Shown here piece by piece: positions 9,043 to 18,807 of a DNA stretch of 64,000 bases (position 1 is the stretch's first letter; every line of letters starts with the position of its first letter). A program made the translations under genes and the position numbers. Source of the DNA: Ferrovibrio xuzhouensis. GTDB lineage: Bacteria > Pseudomonadota > Alphaproteobacteria > Ferrovibrionales > Ferrovibrionaceae. Under the pieces are notes generated by a model. The model was not told the DNA's origin. It did not search any database and worked only from the letters and a program-made list of their open reading frames with translations. Location: positions 124,001 to 188,000 of the forward strand of contig NZ_JBHRYJ010000005.1 of NCBI RefSeq assembly GCF_042648965.1, read 5' to 3'.

Positions 9043-10548
9043 ATGAGTCAGCACAGCACCCCCACCGACACCGTCAGCCACAGCAGCGACGCCGCCGTCG
9101 CCAGCGAGCCGGTTCCCGGCGCCACCGCCACCCGCCGCGAGCATGACAGCCTGGGCGACATGGAGATCGCGGCCGCCAGCTACTACGGCATCCAGACCCA
9201 GCGCGCGCTCGACAACTTCCACATCTCGGGCGTCGGCATCAACCACTACCCCAACCTGATCCGCGCCTTCGGCATGGTGAAGAAGGCCTGCGCCGCCGCC
9301 AACCACAAGCTCGGTTATCTGGCGCCGGAGAAATACAAGGCGATCGCCCATGCCTGCGACGAGCTGATCGCCGGCAAGCTGCTCGAATGGTTCGCCATCG
9401 ACGTGTTTCAGGGCGGTGCGGGAACGTCCACCAACATGAATGCCAACGAGGTGATCGCCAACCGGGCACTCGAACTGCTCGGCTTCCACAAGGGCGAGTA
9501 CCAGCACCTGCACCCGAACGACGACGTCAACCTGTCGCAGTCGACCAACGACGTCTATCCGACCGCGGTGCGTCTGTCGGTGCTGCTGAGCCATGCCGAA
9601 CTGATGCAGGCGCTGGACGACCTGTCGTATGAGTTCCGCCAGCGCGGCGTCGAATTCGCCGACATCATCAAGCTGGGCCGCACCCAGCTGCAGGACGCCG
9701 TGCCGATGACCTTGGGCCAGGAATTCGAGGCCTTCGCCATCAACATCAAGGAAGACGTCGCCCGCGGCGACGAGATCGTCAAGCTGTTCCGCGAGATCAA
9801 CCTCGGCGGCACGGCGGTCGGCACCGGCATCAACACCGAGCCGGAATATTCCAACCTCGCCATCGGCGAGCTGACGCGGATCTGCGGCATCGAGATGGTG
9901 CGCGCCAGCAACCTGATCGAAGCGAGCTGGGACATGGGCGCCTTCGTGCTGTATTCCGGCATGCTGAAGCGCATCGCCGTCAAGCTCAGCAAGATCGCCA
10001 ACGACCTGCGGCTGCTGTCGTCCGGGCCGCGCGGCGGTTTCGCCGAAATCGCCCTGCCGCCGATGCAGCCGGGCTCGTCGATCATGCCGGGCAAGGTCAA
10101 CCCGGTGATCCCGGAAGTGGTCAACCAGGTCTGCTTCCAGGTGATCGGCAACGACGTGGCGGTGACCATGGCGGCCGAGGCCGGCCAGCTGCAGCTCAAC
10201 GTGATGGAGCCGGTGATCGCCTACAACATCCTCGACTCGATGCACATGCTGGTGCGCGCGGCGCGCACCTTCGCCGAGAAATGCGTCTCCGGCATCCAGG
10301 CCAATCCCGAGAATGCGCGGCGCCATGTCGAGGCCTCGGTCGGCATCGTCACCGCGCTGAACCCCTATATCGGCTACGAGAAATCGGCGGCGCTGGCCAA
10401 GGAGGCACTGAAGACCGGGCGCACCGTGCGCGAGCTGGTCACCGAGAAAGGCTGGCTGACCGAGGCCCAGCTCGACGACATCCTCGATGTCGCCAAGCTG
10501 ACCGCGCCGCGCCGCCGCGGCCGCAAGATCGTGCCCGGCAACGCATAA
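9043..10548 (+). CDS. aspA: Aspartate ammonia-lyase (aspartase)
   Basis: This 501-residue protein belongs to the fumarase/aspartase superfamily. It has EHDSLGDMEI near the N terminus, GTSTNMNANEV for substrate binding, and the superfamily signature GSSIMPGKVNPVIPE near residue 344, whose first serine is the catalytic base. The aspartase-type N terminus (LGDMEI, YYGIQT) favours aspartase over fumarase. It converts L-aspartate to fumarate and ammonia in the cytoplasm. The first 40 residues are a low-complexity Ser/Thr/Ala extension. An in-frame ATG at 8998 would lengthen it by 15 residues. Confidence 0.9.
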   Translation: MSQHSTPTDTVSHSSDAAVASEPVPGATATRREHDSLGDMEIAAASYYGIQTQRALDNFHISGVGINHYPNLIRAFGMVKKACAAANHKLGYLAPEKYKAIAHACDELIAGKLLEWFAIDVFQGGAGTSTNMNANEVIANRALELLGFHKGEYQHLHPNDDVNLSQSTNDVYPTAVRLSVLLSHAELMQALDDLSYEFRQRGVEFADIIKLGRTQLQDAVPMTLGQEFEAFAINIKEDVARGDEIVKLFREINLGGTAVGTGINTEPEYSNLAIGELTRICGIEMVRASNLIEASWDMGAFVLYSGMLKRIAVKLSKIANDLRLLSSGPRGGFAEIALPPMQPGSSIMPGKVNPVIPEVVNQVCFQVIGNDVAVTMAAEAGQLQLNVMEPVIAYNILDSMHMLVRAARTFAEKCVSGIQANPENARRHVEASVGIVTALNPYIGYEKSAALAKEALKTGRTVRELVTEKGWLTEAQLDDILDVAKLTAPRRRGRKIVPGNA

Positions 10549-10574
10549 GGGCGGCAACGCCTGAGGCCGGCCTT

Positions 10575-11798
10575 TCAGGCGCGGCGGCCGGAGATATACC
10601 AGAAGGCCGCTGTGCCGCCGCCGAGCAGCAGCACGATGAGCCACAGCACCGGCGTGTAGCTGCCGATTACTTCCCACAGGGCGGCGATGACGGTCGGTGC
10701 CCCGGTGCGCGGCAGCAGGGTGACCACCGCCAGCGCGCCGGCGGCGGTGCCGAAGCCATAGCCGCCGAGGTATTCGAGCGTGCTGGTGGTGCGCACCACG
10801 ATAACCAGGCCGCTGGCGGCGCCGTAAAGCATGATATAGGCGACGAGGCCGGGCACACCGAGCGACGCGCCGAGGCAGAGCAGCAGCATCGCCACCACCA
10901 GCATGCCGAACGACAGCCGGCCGAGCGTCGCCGTCGAGGTCGCCTTGCCGAGCAGCACCACCAGCAGCCGCGCCAGCACCTGCGACGGGCCGTGCAGGGC
11001 CAGCAGGCCGGCGATCAGCGCCATCTCGTAGCCGCGTTCCTGCAGCAGCGGGATGATGTGGAAGGTCATGCCGCTGGTACAAAAAATCTGCGCGCCGAAA
11101 CAGGCCGCCATGATCCACAAACGCGAATCGCGGAAGGCATCGGCCAGCGGCAGGTAGGCGGCGGCACTGCCCTCGGGCTGCCGGGCCAGCTTCTGCCGAC
11201 CGCTGACCGTATCGCGCAGGCAGGTCCAGTACAGCAGCGCCGGCCCGAGCAGCTGGATCAGCGCCAGCACCAGCAGGGCATGGCGCCAGCCCAGCAGTTC
11301 GACCGCCAGGGTGATGAAGGGAATCGTCACGGTCGAGGAAAAGCCGGTGATGAGCGTGATGCCCATGATGGCGCGGCGGTAATCGCCGGCATTGGCGGCC
11401 ACCACGTTGTAGGCCGCCTCGCTTAAGGAGCAGGCCTGGGTCAGGCCGATGGCGATCCAGATCGCATAGAAGCCGGCCAGGCTGCCGGTCTGCGACCACA
11501 GCACCAGCAGCACGGCCGCCGCCACCGACCCCGCCGTCATCATCCAGCGTCCGCCATGGCGGTCGATCAGGCGGCCGACCGGGATGGCGGCGAGGCTGGC
11601 GGCGATCAGGCCGAGGGTCAGCCCGGCATTGAGGTCGACGCGCGACCAGCCGAGCTCGTCGGCCATCGGGCCGATCACCAGGGCGAAGGAATAATACAGC
11701 GTGCCCCAGGCGATCAGCTGGCCGAGCGCGATGCCCCAGACCAGCCGGCGCGGCAGGCCGGCGGCGTCACCACCGGAACGGAAAGACAGCCGAAACAT
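10575..11798 (-). CDS. MFS transporter
   Basis: This protein of about 407 residues has twelve predicted membrane helices. A GRLIDRHGGRW loop between helices 2 and 3 matches the major-facilitator motif A. The start MFRLSFR was chosen because the longer frame adds a Pro/Arg-rich segment unlike MFS N termini. It resembles the monocarboxylate/oxalate-antiporter-like MFS group, but the substrate cannot be read. It is convergent with aspA (26-bp gap), so a dicarboxylate or amino-acid link is possible but unproven. Confidence 0.8.
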   Translation of the reverse strand: MFRLSFRSGGDAAGLPRRLVWGIALGQLIAWGTLYYSFALVIGPMADELGWSRVDLNAGLTLGLIAASLAAIPVGRLIDRHGGRWMMTAGSVAAAVLLVLWSQTGSLAGFYAIWIAIGLTQACSLSEAAYNVVAANAGDYRRAIMGITLITGFSSTVTIPFITLAVELLGWRHALLVLALIQLLGPALLYWTCLRDTVSGRQKLARQPEGSAAAYLPLADAFRDSRLWIMAACFGAQIFCTSGMTFHIIPLLQERGYEMALIAGLLALHGPSQVLARLLVVLLGKATSTATLGRLSFGMLVVAMLLLCLGASLGVPGLVAYIMLYGAASGLVIVVRTTSTLEYLGGYGFGTAAGALAVVTLLPRTGAPTVIAALWEVIGSYTPVLWLIVLLLGGGTAAFWYISGRRA

Positions 11799-11910
11799 GC
11801 AGCGGATTTTTGCGCGGGTGCGGGGGCCTGGAATCGGCGGGCGGGAACGGACGCCGCCAGCATAGCAGAGATGCCGGCCTTGCCCCATGGCCATTCAGCG
11901 CCAAAAAGCG

Positions 11911-12786
11911 TCAGCCGAAGGTCGCCTCCGCCGTCATCGCCAGCGCGTCGTCGGCATCGGCGATCCACAGGCTGAGCGCCGCATCGCTCAGCACCTTCGC
12001 GCGCAGGCGGAACGGCCGGCCGTCGGTGACCGGACGGCGGCCGCGGAACGCGAAGCCCTGCAGGCTCTGGCCCGGCCGCAGGGTACAGGCGAAGTCGCAC
12101 AGCAGGGTCGCCAGCAGCGGGCCGTGCACGACCAGCCCGGCATAGCCCTCGACCTCACGGGCATAGTCGCGGTCGTAGTGGATACGATGGCCGTTGAAGG
12201 TGAGCGCCGAATAGCGGAACAGCAGCACCGGGTCGCCGGTGGCTGCGTCTTCCCACGCGTGGTCGGCCGGCGCCGGTTCGGGCGCCGCGAGACCGCCGCC
12301 GCTGCCGGGCGTCTCCTCGCGGTAGACGATGTCGTGGCGGTCGGTCATCGCGAGGTCGCCGGCATGGTCGAAAATCTCGTGCCGCACGGTGACGAACACC
12401 AGCCGGCCGCTGCGGCCGCTTTTCTCGGCGATAGCCTCGATCACCGACAGCCGCCGGACCGGCTGGCCGAGCGTCAGCGGCCGGTGCAGGTCGATGCGGC
12501 TGCCCGCCCACATGCGTCGGGTGGCGCTGCCGCCCCAATGGGCGCCGATATCGGGCAGGAAGCCGCCCAATGCCGGATGGCCGTCGCGGCCGAGCCGGTC
12601 GCGCGCCACGATGTCCCAGAAATACAGCCAGTGCCTGAGCGGCGGCAGGACACCGCCGTCCTGCAGGTCCACAGTCGGCTCGCCGAGCGCAGCCGCCAGG
12701 GCCACGCAGCGTTCGGTCAAAACGAGATCGGCGGCTTCCTGCGAGCCGCCGACCCAGTCTTTGAGGTCCGGTATCCGGTCCGGCAT
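11911..12786 (-). CDS. MaoC-like double-hotdog dehydratase (mesaconyl-CoA hydratase-like)
   Basis: This 291-residue protein has an N-terminal FAS1-like dehydratase half (DWVGGSQ through LPPLRHWLYF) and a C-terminal MaoC half. The latter contains RYSALTFNGHRIHYDRDYA near residue 210, where the hydratase Asn/His lie, followed by VHGPLLATLL. This matches HTD2-like and mesaconyl-C4-CoA/itaconyl-CoA hydratases, which hydrate unsaturated branched acyl-CoAs. The gene ends 10 bp from the large coiled-coil gene's territory but has no obvious metabolic partner nearby. Confidence 0.8.
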   Translation of the reverse strand: MPDRIPDLKDWVGGSQEAADLVLTERCVALAAALGEPTVDLQDGGVLPPLRHWLYFWDIVARDRLGRDGHPALGGFLPDIGAHWGGSATRRMWAGSRIDLHRPLTLGQPVRRLSVIEAIAEKSGRSGRLVFVTVRHEIFDHAGDLAMTDRHDIVYREETPGSGGGLAAPEPAPADHAWEDAATGDPVLLFRYSALTFNGHRIHYDRDYAREVEGYAGLVVHGPLLATLLCDFACTLRPGQSLQGFAFRGRRPVTDGRPFRLRAKVLSDAALSLWIADADDALAMTAEATFG

Positions 12787-12796
12787 TCAATCCCCG

Positions 12797-15700
12797 TCAG
12801 TGGCGGGCCTTGCCGACCGCCTCGCGCAGCAGCAGGTAGACCTTGCCGATATCGGCCGTCACGAAGGCCGAGGTCAGCAGTTCCTCGTGCTCGACGCCCT
12901 TGGCGCCGGCCAGCACGCGCTCGAATTCGGCGACGTAGCGATCCGTGAAATCGCGGAACTCGCCGTTCTCCTGGTACTTGCCACGGATCTTGTCGAGGTC
13001 GCGCTGGTCGATCAGCTTGCGGGTGAACAGGCCGCGCTCGCCCTTGTAGTAGCGGCGCCACAGGTCTTCCGACAGGTCGCGGTTGAGCAGGCGGGTGATG
13101 TCGATGGCCATTGAATTGAGGTGGCCGGTGATGAAGGCGGCGGTCTTGAGGAACTGCTCGCCGCGCAGCGCCTGGGTCGCCTTGCGCAAGGCCTCGGCCT
13201 CGACGCTGGCGGTGCGCGCGGCTTCGGCCAGGGCCTTCGAATCCGCCTTCAGGCTGGCCTCTGCATTGGCCGCCTCGCTGGCGGCGCGGGCCGCGGCCGA
13301 GGACAGCTCCTGCGCCCGTTTGGCCAGCACTTCCGCCGTCTCGGCGGCGCGCGCGGTGGCGCGGTCGGTGACGGCGCCGAACTCGTTGCCGGTGCGGGTC
13401 AGCCGCTCGCCGATCTCGGTGACCTTCTCGCTGAGCCGGCCGGCACGGGTATCGACCTCGTCGGCCTGGCGGCGGAAACCGTCCGACATGCGGTCGGTCT
13501 GCTTCATCGCATCCTCGACGATATTGGCCAGCTCGCGGGTGCGGTTGCGCAGCAGTTCGCTGGCATCGTCGATGCGGCCCGAGGCATTGCCGACCGCGAG
13601 GTTGATCTCGCGGGCACGGGCATCGAAGGCCGTGCCGACCTGGTCGACGCGGCTGACTGCCTCGTCGGAGATGCGGGCGACCTCCTGGGCCTGGCGGCGG
13701 AAGCTGTCGCCGATATTGGCGGTCTTGAGGATCGCCGCGTCGGAGGCTTCCGAGAGTTCCTGCACCCGGCCGCGGAAATTCTCCCGGATATTCTCGGCCT
13801 GGCGGCTCAGTTCGGTGCTCAGTTCGGTCAGTGCGCCGGCCTGCTCGTGGATGGTGCTGCGCAGTTCCAGCGTGCGGTCGACCACGCTGCCGGCGGCGGC
13901 GCTGAGCTGCGCCGAACGTTCCTGCGCGGTGTCGCCGGCGATGACGATGCTGGCGGTCGCCTTCTCGGCCACGGCGTTCAGCGCCGTCGCCTCGTTCTGC
14001 GCCTTCTCGCTCATGCCGACCAGCGCGGCGCTCTGTGCCTGCGCCGTCTCGGCCAGCCGCGCCATCGCATCGGCGACGCCGACGGCAAGATCCTGCAGGT
14101 CCTTGGCCCGCGCCTGCGCCGCGTTGCCGGCAAGCTGCGCCTCCATGGCGGCGCGCTCGGAGGCGGCGCTGAGCGCATGGGCCTGGGTCTGCGCGATCTC
14201 GCTGACCTGATGCAGCCGCTGGGCGGTGCGCTCGGCAGCGGTCTGCAGCTGCACGGCATCCTGGCCGGCGCTCTCGCCGGCCGACCGCAGCCGCTGGGCG
14301 GTGCGTGCCGCGGCCTGGTCGAGGCTTTCGATCTGGTCGCGCATCTGGTCGCCGGACTCGTTGATCTGCCGGGCCAGCCCGCCGATCGAGACTTCCATCT
14401 GCATGGTCTGGTCGCGCAGCTGGCCGCCGGCCAGCCCGATCTGGTCCTGGGTGCGCTGGCTCGCCTGCGCCAGCAGCGCATTGGCCTGGGTCATGGTCTC
14501 CTGCACCTGGGCGGCCATCGCCAGGGCGTCGCGCCCGGCCTGGCCGAGGCTTTCGACCCGCGCCTTCACCGTGTCGTCGGCCTCGCCCATCTTGGCCAGC
14601 GCGCGCCCTGCCGTCTCGTCGAGGCTTTCGGCGCGCTGCTTCAGATCGTCGCCGGTGCGCATGGTGCGTTCGGCGATCTGCTGCAGGGTGCTGCCCATGT
14701 TGGCGGCCTCGCGGCGTAGCGCGTCGCCGGCCTGCGCCAGCCGCTGGTCGGCCAGTTCGGCGGCATGGCCGAGCTGGTCGGTCTGGTGGCGCACCAGGTC
14801 GCCGGTCAGCTTGAGGCGCTGTTCGGCCTGGGTCGCGGCCTCGGCAAAGGCCTCGGCCTGGCGGCTGGCCGACTGGCCGGCCTGGTCCAGCGCGCCGGTG
14901 CGGGTGCGCATGTCGTCGGCGCCGATGCGCAGGCGCTCGACCACGCGGGCACCCTGCTCGTCCAGTGCCCCGACCTCGGAGCGCACAGTCTCGCCGATAT
15001 CGCGGATGCGGCCGATGGTGGTGCTGGTCGCCTGCTCGATCTCGCGCACGCGTTCGCGCAGCACGGTGCCGGCGGCCTCGGCGCTGCCGATCACCTTCTC
15101 GCTGGCAGCGGTAAACATCTGGGTCTCGCGGCCAAAGCTCTCGCTGGCGGCGGTGGCGCGCGCCACGGTGATCTCGGCCGCCGTGGTGATCGTCTGGGCG
15201 GATTCGACGAAGCTGGTGCCGATGCGGCCGGCCTCGCCGCTGGCACGGCTGACCGCCTGCTCCAGCGTGACGATCTTCTGCTCCAGCGCGCCGGCGATCT
15301 GCTGGGCGACCGCGGCGGCCCGCTCGACGGCCTGTTCCATCAGCTCGCCATGGCGGCGCGACAGTTCTTCGACGCGGTCGTTCTGGAACTGGATCGCCGA
15401 GGTGATGCGGGCGATCTCGGACGCCTTGTTCTGGAAGATGCCGCGCGCCGTCTCGACCTCGCGGACGATCACGTCGGCGGCCTGCAGCAGCACCTGGGCC
15501 TGGGTCGACACGGTCTGGCCGATGCCGTTGACCTTGGCGTTCATCTCCTCGCCGACCTTGGTGGCGGCCTGCAGCAGCACACTGCTCTGCTCCTCGAACT
15601 GGCCGGCCAGCCCCTTCACGGTGGCGTCGAGGTCGCGGTTGACCTGCTCGGCGGCGGCGACGAGCTGGCGCGACGAGTTGCTGAGCGTGCCGGAGAGCTG

Positions 15701-16267
15701 GCGGGTATGGTCGGAGACCGTCTCGCCGGCACTGGCGGCGGCGGCGAGCAGCGCCTGCTGCTGGCCCGACATGGTGTCGCCCAGCGAGGCGATCTGGTTG
15801 GTGGCGACCTGGGCGGCCTCTTCCATCTCGCGCGCCTGACGGCGCAGCGCACCGGACAGCGCCGAGACGCGGCGCTCGGCTTCCGGGGTGGGGTAGCTGA
15901 GGTCGAGCAGCACCTGATGCAGGGCCGCCGCCTGGCGGCGGACCGCGGTGCCGCGCCACATATTGAGCAGCAGCAGCCAGAGGAAGGCGAGCGGTGCCGC
16001 ACAGCCGGCGATGAAGGCGCCGAATTCATGCGGCAGCATGTGCCACAGGTTGCTCCAGCCGACTGCGTTCTGCACATAGAGAGCGCAGGTCGCGAGCCAG
16101 ATGACGGTGAGACTGCCGCCGATGCCGACCAGCAGGTAGCGCCGGCGTTCCAATGCCGGCAGGCCGATCAGCTCGCCCGCCTCGGCTTCGGCGCGCTCCA
16201 TGGCGGCCTCGCTGGCCGGCCTCGCGGCATTGGCGGCCATATCGGCCCGCGGATGTTTGATCAGCAT
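12797..16267 (-). CDS. Giant membrane-anchored coiled-coil protein (TipN-like polarity factor candidate)
   Basis: This protein has 1156 residues. Two membrane segments lie near residues 43-63 and 75-100. About 900 residues of Ala/Glu/Gln/Arg-rich heptad sequence follow, full of near-repeats such as AAERTAQRL. A compact conserved C-terminal domain contains RRYYKGERGLFTRKL. This architecture matches alphaproteobacterial TipN-type pole/division-site markers. The homology call is my inference and was not searched. The start at 16267 is preceded by a strong GGGGGAGG site; the open frame further upstream is implausible. Long open frames on the opposite strand here are codon-bias artefacts. Confidence 0.7.
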   Translation of the reverse strand: MLIKHPRADMAANAARPASEAAMERAEAEAGELIGLPALERRRYLLVGIGGSLTVIWLATCALYVQNAVGWSNLWHMLPHEFGAFIAGCAAPLAFLWLLLLNMWRGTAVRRQAAALHQVLLDLSYPTPEAERRVSALSGALRRQAREMEEAAQVATNQIASLGDTMSGQQQALLAAAASAGETVSDHTRQLSGTLSNSSRQLVAAAEQVNRDLDATVKGLAGQFEEQSSVLLQAATKVGEEMNAKVNGIGQTVSTQAQVLLQAADVIVREVETARGIFQNKASEIARITSAIQFQNDRVEELSRRHGELMEQAVERAAAVAQQIAGALEQKIVTLEQAVSRASGEAGRIGTSFVESAQTITTAAEITVARATAASESFGRETQMFTAASEKVIGSAEAAGTVLRERVREIEQATSTTIGRIRDIGETVRSEVGALDEQGARVVERLRIGADDMRTRTGALDQAGQSASRQAEAFAEAATQAEQRLKLTGDLVRHQTDQLGHAAELADQRLAQAGDALRREAANMGSTLQQIAERTMRTGDDLKQRAESLDETAGRALAKMGEADDTVKARVESLGQAGRDALAMAAQVQETMTQANALLAQASQRTQDQIGLAGGQLRDQTMQMEVSIGGLARQINESGDQMRDQIESLDQAAARTAQRLRSAGESAGQDAVQLQTAAERTAQRLHQVSEIAQTQAHALSAASERAAMEAQLAGNAAQARAKDLQDLAVGVADAMARLAETAQAQSAALVGMSEKAQNEATALNAVAEKATASIVIAGDTAQERSAQLSAAAGSVVDRTLELRSTIHEQAGALTELSTELSRQAENIRENFRGRVQELSEASDAAILKTANIGDSFRRQAQEVARISDEAVSRVDQVGTAFDARAREINLAVGNASGRIDDASELLRNRTRELANIVEDAMKQTDRMSDGFRRQADEVDTRAGRLSEKVTEIGERLTRTGNEFGAVTDRATARAAETAEVLAKRAQELSSAAARAASEAANAEASLKADSKALAEAARTASVEAEALRKATQALRGEQFLKTAAFITGHLNSMAIDITRLLNRDLSEDLWRRYYKGERGLFTRKLIDQRDLDKIRGKYQENGEFRDFTDRYVAEFERVLAGAKGVEHEELLTSAFVTADIGKVYLLLREAVGKARH

Positions 16268-16510
16268 CGCAACCTCCCCCGCCGGGCCGGACCCCTGTCC
16301 GTGCCGGTCGGATCGCGTAAGACCCGCATTGAAACACCAAATCCCCCGGCCACAAAGCGCGGCGCGGCCCCTGTGCATCACGGGTCGCGGCCGGTTGCGG
16401 CCGGCGCCGGGGCGAATCTCCCCCGACGCGGAACTGTCCGTCGTAACCCATAGACCGGATTGGTTAACGCCCGCTTGCGACGAAAGATGCCCCCGCGTCA
16501 CCCGGAAAGG

Positions 16511-16547
16511 TTATCCCCGCTATCCACAGGCAGATTTTTTATCCCAC
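16511..16547. promoter_or_regulatory. Cluster of DnaA-box-like sequences upstream of nrdA
   Basis: TTATCCCCG (16511-16519), CTATCCACA (16520-16528) and TTATCCCAC (16539-16547) lie within 37 bp. The middle one matches TTATCCACA at 8 of 9 positions. DnaA control of ribonucleotide reductase promoters is established in E. coli. Here it is inferred from position in the roughly 600-bp gap between the coiled-coil gene and nrdA. Confidence 0.5.
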
Positions 16548-16642
16548 GGCCATCGTGCGCGACACGGCATAAAACCGGGGGGCTCACGCTGCAGCCGACT
16601 CGTCAACCCGTTTTTTTGCAGGGTGATGGCATACATCGTATT

Positions 16643-16660
16643 GACGGTCCCTTAACCGTC
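16643..16660. promoter_or_regulatory. Inverted repeat GACGGT-N6-ACCGTC in the nrdA promoter region
   Basis: A perfect 6-bp inverted repeat with a 6-base spacer lies directly beside the NrdR-like box. It may be part of the operator or an early leader hairpin. No regulator is assigned. Confidence 0.4.
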
Positions 16661-16661
16661 A

Positions 16662-16677
16662 GTACCATATGTAGTGT
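16662..16677. promoter_or_regulatory. NrdR-box-like site
   Basis: GTACCATATGTAGTGT matches the NrdR consensus ACACTATATATAGTGT at 12 of 16 positions. It lies about 190 bp before the nrdA start. NrdR repressors normally bind two boxes about 31-32 bp apart. A possible weak partner (ATACATCGTAT, 16631-16641) lies upstream but does not fit the consensus well. Confidence 0.6.
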
Positions 16678-16867
16678 TCGTTGACCTGTTTCGTTTGGAT
16701 GTCGCGCCGCTTCCCAGTGTTGTTTTTTACCGGTTTTCCGGGGAGCGAAGAGGGCGGGTGCGCGATACCCGACAGGTTTTGACGGCGGTTTTTGGATTCA
16801 TATGTCGGCTGGCGCTCTGCGACCACAAAATGTGGTGCCTGCCGCGATAACGAGGGGAAGCAAACCC

Positions 16868-18781
16868 GTGCTGAACACTCTGCAGACTGAACGCGGCATC
16901 CGCATCGACGTCGACCGCAGCCGCGACCGCCTCCTTACCGATTTCGGCAAGGCCACGCTGGACGACCGCTACCTGCTGCCCGGCGAGTCCTACCAGGACC
17001 TGTTCGCCCGCGTCGCCAGCCATTATGCCGACGACACCGCCCACGCCCAGCGCATCTACAGCTATATGAGCAAGCTGTGGTTCATGCCGGCGACCCCGGT
17101 GCTGTCGAACGGCGGCACCAGCCGCGGCCTGCCGATCTCCTGCTTCCTCAACGAGGCGAACGACAGCCTCGACGGCATCGTCGGCCTGTGGAACGAGAAT
17201 GTCTGGCTGGCGGCCCGCGGCGGCGGCATCGGCAGCTACTGGGGCAACCTGCGTTCGATCGGCGAGAAGGTCGGGCAGAACGGCAAGACCTCGGGCATCA
17301 TCCCCTTCATCCGCGTGATGGACAGCCTGACCCTGGCGATCAGCCAGGGTTCGCTGCGGCGCGGCTCGGCCGCCTGCTACCTGCCGATCGACCATCCGGA
17401 AATCGAGGAGTTCATCGAGATCCGCCGGCCGACCGGCGGCGATCCGAACCGCAAGGCGCTGAACCTGCATAACGGCATCCTGATCTCGGACGCCTTCATG
17501 CGCGCGGTCGAGAACGACGAGATGTGGGCCCTGCTCAGCCCGCATGACCAGACCGTGCAGCGCACCGTCTCGGCACGCGCGCTGTGGATTCGTATCCTGA
17601 CCGCCCGCATCGAGACCGGCGAGCCCTACATCGTCTATATCGACCATGTGAACCGCGCCCTGCCCGAGCATCACAAGCTGGCCGGCCTCAGCGTCAAGAC
17701 CTCGAACCTGTGCAGCGAGATCACCCTGCCGACCGGCATCGACCAGCACGGCAAGCAGCGCACGGCGGTCTGCTGCCTGTCGTCGCTGAACCTCGAGTAC
17801 TTCCATGAGTGGAAGGAGCATCCGCTGTTCGTCGAGGATTGCCTGCGCTTCCTCGACAACGTGCTGCAGGACTTCATCGACAAGGCGCCCGACAGCATGT
17901 CGAAGGCACGCTATGCCGCCGAGCGCGAACGCTCGGTCGGCCTCGGCGTGATGGGCTTCCACTCCTTCCTGCAGGCCAACGGCGTGCCGTGGGAAAGCGT
18001 GATGGCCAAGGTGTGGAACCGCACCATCTTCAAGCACATCAAGGACGCCGCCGATACCGCCTCGCGCAAGCTGGCGGAAGAGCGCGGCCCCTGCCCCGAT
18101 GCCGCCGAATACGGCATCATGGAGCGCTTCTCGCACAAGATGGCGATCGCGCCGACCGCGTCGATCTCGATCATTGCCGGCGGCGCCAGCCCGGGCATCG
18201 AGCCGAACGTGGCCAATGCGTTCACCCACAAGACGCTGTCGGGCTCATTCTCGGTGCGCAACCGCTATCTCGAGACCGTGCTGGAGCAATACGGCAAGAA
18301 CGACGACGACACCTGGTCGTCGATCACCACCGGCGGCGGCTCGGTGCAGCATCTCGACTTCCTGTCGGATGACGAGAAGGCCGTGTTCAAGACCGCCTTC
18401 GAGATCGACCAGCGCTGGCTGATCGAGCTGGCGGCCGACCGCACGCCGTTCATCTGCCAGGCGCAGAGCCTGAACGTCTTCCTGCCGGCCAACGTGCAGA
18501 AGCGCGATCTGCATCAGATCCACTTCATGGCCTGGAAGAAGGGCGTGAAGAGCCTCTACTACTGCCGCTCGATGTCGATCCAGCGCGCCGAAACCGTGTC
18601 GGGCAAGTCGATCGCCGATGCCAATGTGGTATCGATCCCGTTCGGCGGCCGCGTCAACGACGGCGAACGGCCGCAGAAGATGCCGGAGATCGCGCCGGAA
18701 CTGCCGCTGGCTGCCGCCGCGACGGCTTCAGGCGGCCCGCGCGAAACGGTCGATTACGATGAGTGCCTAGCCTGCCAGTAA
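16868..18781 (+). CDS. nrdA: Class I ribonucleoside-diphosphate reductase, alpha subunit
   Basis: This protein of about 637 residues has the catalytic fold and motifs of class I alpha subunits: PISCFLNE (redox Cys), SNLCSEI (active-site N-x-C-x-E), SLYYCRSMS (radical-transfer Tyr pair) and a C-terminal CLACQ thiol pair. No ATP-cone is visible at the N terminus. It reduces ribonucleotides to deoxyribonucleotides. I chose GTG at 16868 because GAGGGGAAG precedes it at good spacing; an in-frame ATG at 16802 has no such site. A strong terminator follows at once, and no beta subunit (nrdB) is found anywhere in this window. Confidence 0.9.
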   Translation: MLNTLQTERGIRIDVDRSRDRLLTDFGKATLDDRYLLPGESYQDLFARVASHYADDTAHAQRIYSYMSKLWFMPATPVLSNGGTSRGLPISCFLNEANDSLDGIVGLWNENVWLAARGGGIGSYWGNLRSIGEKVGQNGKTSGIIPFIRVMDSLTLAISQGSLRRGSAACYLPIDHPEIEEFIEIRRPTGGDPNRKALNLHNGILISDAFMRAVENDEMWALLSPHDQTVQRTVSARALWIRILTARIETGEPYIVYIDHVNRALPEHHKLAGLSVKTSNLCSEITLPTGIDQHGKQRTAVCCLSSLNLEYFHEWKEHPLFVEDCLRFLDNVLQDFIDKAPDSMSKARYAAERERSVGLGVMGFHSFLQANGVPWESVMAKVWNRTIFKHIKDAADTASRKLAEERGPCPDAAEYGIMERFSHKMAIAPTASISIIAGGASPGIEPNVANAFTHKTLSGSFSVRNRYLETVLEQYGKNDDDTWSSITTGGGSVQHLDFLSDDEKAVFKTAFEIDQRWLIELAADRTPFICQAQSLNVFLPANVQKRDLHQIHFMAWKKGVKSLYYCRSMSIQRAETVSGKSIADANVVSIPFGGRVNDGERPQKMPEIAPELPLAAAATASGGPRETVDYDECLACQ

Positions 18782-18807
18782 CAGCAGCCAAACGGGGTGA
18801 GTATCGA

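Noticed and set aside
12797..16500. Long open frames opposite the coiled-coil gene
   Set aside because: They are Arg/Ala/Gly-rich mirror frames of a GC-rich, low-stop gene without domains or ribosome sites.
16628..16643. Second full NrdR box
   Set aside because: The ATACATCGTAT element has an odd centre and aligns poorly with the 16-bp consensus; kept only as a weak possibility.
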